Positions 60,464 through 64,000 of a stretch of DNA of 64,000 bases are shown here, one piece after another. Within the stretch, counting starts at the first letter, position 1. Each line of letters begins with the position of its first letter. The DNA is from an uncultured Acidobacteriota bacterium (GTDB lineage Bacteria > Acidobacteriota > Thermoanaerobaculia > Gp7-AA8). Made by a program: the position numbers and the translations under genes. Location: the NCBI GenBank assembly GCA_937870635.1, contig CALMZP010000045.1, forward strand, positions 40,171 to 104,170, in the 5' to 3' direction. The notes under the pieces are model-generated. The model was not told where the DNA came from and did not search any database. It saw only the letters and a list, made by a program, of their open reading frames with translations.

Positions 60464-62026
60464 CTACTTTGCGTATTCCACGGTCCGCATCTCGCGGATC
60501 ACAGTCACTTTGATCTGTCCCGGGTACTGCAGCTCGGATTCGATCTTGCGCGCCACGTCCTTCGACAGCCAGATCGACTGTTCGTCGGTGATCTTCTCCG
60601 CGTTCACGATGATGCGAAGCTCGCGCCCGGCCTGAATGGCGAAGCTCTTCGACACGCCGTCCATGTTGTTGGCGATCGATTCGAGGCGCTCCAGACGGTG
60701 CACGTAGTTCTCGAGGATCTCCCGGCGGGCACCGGGACGCGCGGCCGACAGCGCGTCCGCGGCGTTGACCAGCACCGCCTCGACGGTGGTCGGATCGTAA
60801 TCGCCGTGATGGCACTCCATCGCGTGAATGACTTCGCGCTTCTCGCCGTACTTCTCGAGGACCTGCCGGCCCAGCTCGAGATGCGTTCCTTCCATCTCGC
60901 GGTCGATGGCCTTGCCGATGTCGTGCAGCAGGCCGCCGCGCTTGGCGATCGTGTCGTTGACGCCGAGCTCCACGGCCATGAGCGCCGCGAGCTGAGCCAC
61001 TTCGAGCGAATGCACGAGCACGTTCTGTCCGTACGAAGTGCGGTAGCGAAGACGTCCCAGCAGTTTGAGAACTTCAGGATTGATATCGGTGATGCCTAGG
61101 GAGAACGCCGCGGCCTCCCCTTCCTCGAACAGTTTCTGGTCGAGCTCCTGGCGCACCTTCTCGACGAGCTCCTCGATGCGGGCCGGATGGATACGTCCGT
61201 CCTGCATCAGGCGTTCGAGCGAGATGCGCGCGACTTCGCGGCGGATCGGATCGAAGCCGGAAAGGATGACCGCTTCCGGCGTGTCGTCGACGATGAGGTC
61301 GACGCCGGTCGCCAGCTCCAGAGCGCGGATGTTGCGCCCCTCCCGGCCGATGATGCGTCCCTTCATGTCTTCCGACGGCAGGTCGACAACCGACACCGTG
61401 TTCTCGGCGACGTAGTCTGACGCCATGCGCTGGATGGCCATGCCGAGGATCTTGCGGGCCTTGATCGTCCCCAGCTCGGTGGCCTCGGTCTCGATCCGCT
61501 TGATGATGTTCGCCGCTTCGAGCTTGGCTTCGTTCTCGATCCCCCGGGTCAGCTCCTGCTTGGCCTGTTCGATCGTCAGACCGGAGATCTGCTCGAGCTT
61601 GTGACGCTGCTCGTCGATGAGCGCGTTCAGTTCGTTCTCCCGCTCCTCGACACGGCGTTCGCGGGCGGCAATGGCCGCGTCGCGCTTCTCGACTTCCGCG
61701 ATGCGGCTGTCGAGCTGCTGGGTCTTCCGATCGACGTTCTCTTCTTTCTGCTGAAGCCGGCGCTCGGAGACCTTCATCTCCTCGCGGCGCTGCTGCGCCT
61801 GCTTGTCGAACTCGCTCCGCATCTGGAGGAGTTTTTCCTTGGCCTCGAGGTCGGCTTCCTTGACCCGGGAGGCGGCCGCCTTGTTGGCGTCCTCCAGAAT
61901 CCGGTCGGCGGCGCGCTTCGCCTCGGCGAGTTGAGCCTCGCCACGCTTCCGATAAACAGCTGCCCAGGCGACGGCCAGGGCGATGACGACCGCCGCCGCG
62001 ATGAGCACTACGATCAATGTGTCCAA
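60464..62026 (-). CDS. rny: Ribonuclease Y
   Basis: A protein of 520 residues from TTG 62026 (GGAGGTGGAG ribosome-binding site). N-terminal membrane anchor (about 3-22), long coiled coil (about 30-200), KH domain ([20 protein letters not shown]), and HD domain ([21 protein letters not shown]) with [11 protein letters not shown]. It is the membrane-bound endonuclease that starts mRNA decay in many bacteria. It is transcribed with ymdB. Confidence 0.97.
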   Translation of the reverse strand: MDTLIVVLIAAAVVIALAVAWAAVYRKRGEAQLAEAKRAADRILEDANKAAASRVKEADLEAKEKLLQMRSEFDKQAQQRREEMKVSERRLQQKEENVDRKTQQLDSRIAEVEKRDAAIAARERRVEERENELNALIDEQRHKLEQISGLTIEQAKQELTRGIENEAKLEAANIIKRIETEATELGTIKARKILGMAIQRMASDYVAENTVSVVDLPSEDMKGRIIGREGRNIRALELATGVDLIVDDTPEAVILSGFDPIRREVARISLERLMQDGRIHPARIEELVEKVRQELDQKLFEEGEAAAFSLGITDINPEVLKLLGRLRYRTSYGQNVLVHSLEVAQLAALMAVELGVNDTIAKRGGLLHDIGKAIDREMEGTHLELGRQVLEKYGEKREVIHAMECHHGDYDPTTVEAVLVNAADALSAARPGARREILENYVHRLERLESIANNMDGVSKSFAIQAGRELRIIVNAEKITDEQSIWLSKDVARKIESELQYPGQIKVTVIREMRTVEYAK

Positions 62027-62070
62027 ACTCCACCTCCGCGTCGGGAGGCTCGCGCAATAGGAGGGAAAAA

Positions 62071-62280
62071 CTCGGAGATCCCCGCCTGAGCCGTGTGTAG
62101 GATTCTTACTTGAACCCGCCTAAGCAGGTGGGCGTCCTACCCGCGCCTTTCGGCTTCCTTCTGGACCTGCTCGCGCAGGACGAAGGCATGCACCAGGCTC
62201 GAGACCCGAACACCCGAAGTAAGAAGCATCGGTTCAAGCGTTAGATCGTTCATCACGTACTCTGCAGGGCATCTCCGAAA
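62071..62280 (-). ncRNA. ssrS: 6S RNA
   Basis: Between zapA and rny on their strand lies a ~208-nt segment whose ends pair: 5' CGGAGATGCCCTGC with 3' GCGGGGATCTCCG, followed by T5. Inside, TTGAACC pairs with GGGTTCAAG, and the closing side carries GCCTGGTGCATGCC, similar to the 6S stretch GGTGAGCATGC. The large central bubble would mimic an open promoter and bind housekeeping RNA polymerase. The position next to zapA is the classic ssrS location. Exact ends are estimates. Confidence 0.85.
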
Positions 62281-62300
62281 CAGTTGTTAACGCTGTTGGC

Positions 62301-62591
62301 TCAACTGATTACCTTGTTGAGCCGTTCTGATATTTCCTCCGTTTTCTCGATCCATATTCCCGAGGCACCCTGCCTCTGTTTCCGGAATCGAGAAAACTCG
62401 TCGGCAATGTTGAGAGCGGCCAGGATGGCGATTTTCATCGGGTCGACGGTTGCTACCTCCGCCGCCACTTCGCGCATCCGGGCATCGACATACCGCGCAA
62501 GCTCCGTCAAATAGTCCGGGTCTCCGTCCCCACGAACGTTGTACGCCTGACCGAAGATCTCCACCGTGGTCGTGTCGTATTTGGCGTCCAT
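62301..62591 (-). CDS. zapA: Cell division protein ZapA
   Basis: A protein of 96 residues from ATG 62591 (a TTG at 62597 is possible). VEIFGQAYNVRGDGDPDYLT, ELARYVDARMREVA and VDPMKIAILAALNIADEFSR are the family's core, followed by a short coiled coil. ZapA bundles FtsZ filaments at the division site. TATAAT (62621-62616) is a good -10 with about 18 nt of leader. 6S RNA follows it directly. Confidence 0.9.
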   Translation of the reverse strand: MDAKYDTTTVEIFGQAYNVRGDGDPDYLTELARYVDARMREVAAEVATVDPMKIAILAALNIADEFSRFRKQRQGASGIWIEKTEEISERLNKVIS

Positions 62592-62615
62592 GGGCAAGTG
62601 ATCCGAATCGCGGGG

Positions 62616-62621
62616 ATTATA
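62616..62621 (-). promoter_or_regulatory. -10 box of zapA (and perhaps 6S RNA)
   Basis: A perfect TATAAT on the minus strand, 24 nt before ATG 62591, next to the left arm of island 11. Confidence 0.5.
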
Positions 62622-62624
62622 ACC

Positions 62625-62848
62625 GGACCTTGGACCCTGGACCCTGGACCTTGAGAGTGACGAGTTACGAGTGACGTGTCACGCGGAGCCGCGGAGCCGC
62701 GGAGGCCACTCACTCGACATCATCCCAAGGTCGAAGGCCGAAGGTCGAAGGTCGAATCGACCCGAAGCCGGGGGAAGACCAAGTGCCCAGCAGCCGGGCC
62801 GAAGAGCCCAAGGTCCAAGGTCCAAGGTCCAGGGTCCAGGGTCCAAGG
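62625..62848. repeat. Composite seven-base-unit island (island 11)
   Basis: CTTGGAC/CCTGGAC units (62625-62653) face AAGGTCC units (62811-62848). Between them are GGAGCCGC direct repeats (about 62685-62701) and a run of GAAGGTC/GAAGGCC units followed by CCCGAAGCC (62725-62768), the same as the right arm of island 5. So pieces of two unit families are joined. No gene is seen in 62598-62861. Confidence 0.8.
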
Positions 62849-62864
62849 CTTGGTAAGAATATAC

Positions 62865-62893
62865 TTGACTCACCCGCGCTTTGGACCTATCTT
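62865..62893 (+). promoter_or_regulatory. Consensus promoter of the IS1595-type transposase
   Basis: TTGACT (62865-62870), a 17-bp spacer, then TATCTT (62888-62893), which ends 6 nt before ATG 62900. It is the best complete -35/-10 pair in the window and again predicts a leaderless transcript. Confidence 0.65.
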
Positions 62894-62899
62894 GTCCTC

Positions 62900-63873
62900 A
62901 TGCCCGCCAAGAAAAGCCGCTCCGACCGTTACGGCGAACAGGCCGAACTGCCGCAAACGCTTCAAGAGGCAATTACTTACTTTGCCGACAAGCAGCGCGC
63001 ATTCGAGTTTGCCGTCTCTCTCCGCTGGCCCGATGGTTCGATCACCTGCCCGTTCTGCGGCTCGGGTGAGTATTCGTTCATCAGCACGCGCCAGCTTTGG
63101 AAGTGCAAGGGCTGCAAAAAGCAGTATTCGGTCCGTGTCGGCACGATCTTCGAGGACTCTCCCATCAGCCTCTCGAAGTGGTTCCTCGCCATCTGGATGG
63201 TCGCCAACTGCAAGAACGGCGTGTCCAGTTACGAGCTTTCACGGGCCATCGACGTAACGCAGAAAACCGCGTGGTTCATGCTCCACCGCGTTCGTGCCGC
63301 CATCAAAGCGAAGTCCTTCGACAAGAAGCTCGCGGGGATCGTGGAGACGGACGAGTCTTTTATCGGCGGCCTGCTCGGAAACATGCACGCGTCAAAGCGG
63401 GAGAAGATCAAAGCGGGCGCGAACCATAGCCCGACGCTTGGCAAGGTCATCGTGCAGGCCGTTCTCGAACGTGATGGTGAAGTCCGCACCCAGATCCTCG
63501 AAGACCTCAAGACCATGACGAAGTTCGGGTTCCTGAAAGCGAACATCGAACAGGGCGCGCACGTCATGACGGACGAAGGCAGCGATCCACGAAACTCAGC
63601 CCGTACTTCGTCCATGACTTTGTGAATCATCAGATCGAGTACGTGAGGGGCAACGTCCACACGAACAGCGTGGAGAACTTCTGGAGCCTTCTGCACCGCA
63701 CGCTGCGGGGCACGTATGTCTCCGTGGAGCCGTATCACCTGAGCGCGTACCTGGATGAACAGGCGTTCCGGTTCAATCAGCGCAAGACGAATGACGGACA
63801 GCGGTTTCTTCGGGCCATGGTCATGGTCCCAACGGCCCGCCTGACCTACGCGAAGCTAACCCGAGAAGAGTAG
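62900..63873 (+). pseudogene. IS1595-family transposase with one frameshift
   Basis: From ATG 62900: the family's N-terminal zinc ribbon (CPFCGSGEYSFISTRQLWKC followed by KGC), GTIFEDSPISLSKWFLAIWM, then the DDE domain starting ETDESFIGG and VMTDEG. Near 63575-63590 the frame is lost and reads NSARTSSMTL to a stop at 63625. The expected continuation KLSPYFVHDFVNHQIEYVRG, HTNSVENFWSLLHRTLRGTY and YLDEQAFRFNQRK is present in the next frame to 63873. A single-base change would restore the full ~324-residue enzyme. Confidence 0.88.
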
Positions 63874-63957
63874 GCTCGCGCAGACAGGGCCGTGGAAAGC
63901 GGAAGCGTGGAGCCTATAAGAATCAATCACTTAACCATGCAAACGAGTTATCGGAAT

Positions 63958-63974
63958 GTTGACTGCTAGTCAAC
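63958..63974. repeat. Perfect 7-bp dyad near the IS right end
   Basis: GTTGACT-GCT-AGTCAAC. It is not followed by a T-run on either strand, so a binding site or element end is more likely than a terminator. Confidence 0.5.
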
Positions 63975-64000
63975 GTTTACCTATCCTGTGAGCGTAACCA

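Larger units (their letters stand above)
62862..63975 (+). mobile_element. IS1595-type insertion sequence, probably inactive
   Basis: Contains the frameshifted transposase 62900-63873 and its own promoter. Ends are uncertain: TTGGTAAG at about 62850 and CTTAACCA (complement TGGTTAAG) at about 63930 are candidate partial inverted ends, and a hairpin dyad lies at 63958-63974. Limits given here are approximate. Confidence 0.5.

Noticed and set aside
63570..63625. Programmed frameshift in the IS1595-type transposase
   Set aside because: I see no slippery heptamer or downstream stem at the break, and I know of no IS1595 member using frameshifting; a mutation or sequencing error is simpler.
63958..63974. 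Intrinsic terminator at the GTTGACT dyad
   Set aside because: No T-run follows on either strand and the stem is AT-rich and short.

Overview
The window is GC-rich, densely coded bacterial chromosome. I see no tRNA or rRNA genes and no sign of plasmid or phage. The gene mix suggests a soil or sediment Acidobacteriota-like organism: HD-GYP signalling, BlaI/M56 with HGVTPEF-type repeats, a VIT-VWA-TPR protein, MeaB with acyl-CoA dehydrogenase, MacA/MacB-type genes, the Zwf-OpcA-Pgl operon, rny-ymdB, and a giant secreted repeat protein. That placement is an inference from gene content, not from a marker phylogeny.

Layout. 1-6100: TPR and membrane proteins, hemW, an HD-GYP receptor and a small TPR/Roadblock-like tail. 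6141-10515 (minus): overlapping acyl-CoA dehydrogenase, meaB, a short pheT and a coiled-coil gene. 10.6-14.1 kb: DinB, a decayed flavin-binding gene, SGNH hydrolase, subtilase. 14.4-19.3 kb (minus): aconitase-family enzyme, der, DUF92 membrane protein. 19.4-21.7 kb: GT2-methyltransferase fusion coupled to a mannose-1-phosphate guanylyltransferase. 21.8-26.5 kb: amidohydrolase/ArsN2 pair, SIMPL, ferredoxin, response regulator, acyltransferase. 26.6-29.4 kb: blaI-M56 cassette with two visible operators. 29.5-36.5 kb: VIT-VWA protein, then MacA-like adaptor and two permeases without an ATPase. 36.8-49.2 kb: one gene of about 4117 codons for a secreted modular protein. 49.2-52.5 kb: zwf-opcA-pgl. 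52.6-58.9 kb: thiolase, GT39, CPBP protease, TPR-AIM24, lytic transglycosylase, MazG, AraC-type regulator. 58.9-62.6 kb: GT2-like gene, ymdB, rny, a 6S RNA and zapA. 62.86-64 kb: an IS1595-type element with a frameshifted transposase.

The most unusual content is in repeats and signals. (1) A short palindrome family (GCGGGCGA-nn-TCGCCCGC with a GCTCCAC side) occurs about 15 times. At least five copies lie in frame inside genes (pheT, SGNH hydrolase, aconitase family, VIT-VWA), and the sequence has no stop codon in any frame. (2) Ten intergenic islands are inverted repeats whose arms are usually runs of seven-base units. The units differ between islands but fit one pattern, YTTSNNY, and the islands sometimes nest around the palindromes. 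(3) Many genes have a TANNNT -10 box only 6-11 nt before the start codon, with no ribosome-binding site, which suggests widespread leaderless transcription.
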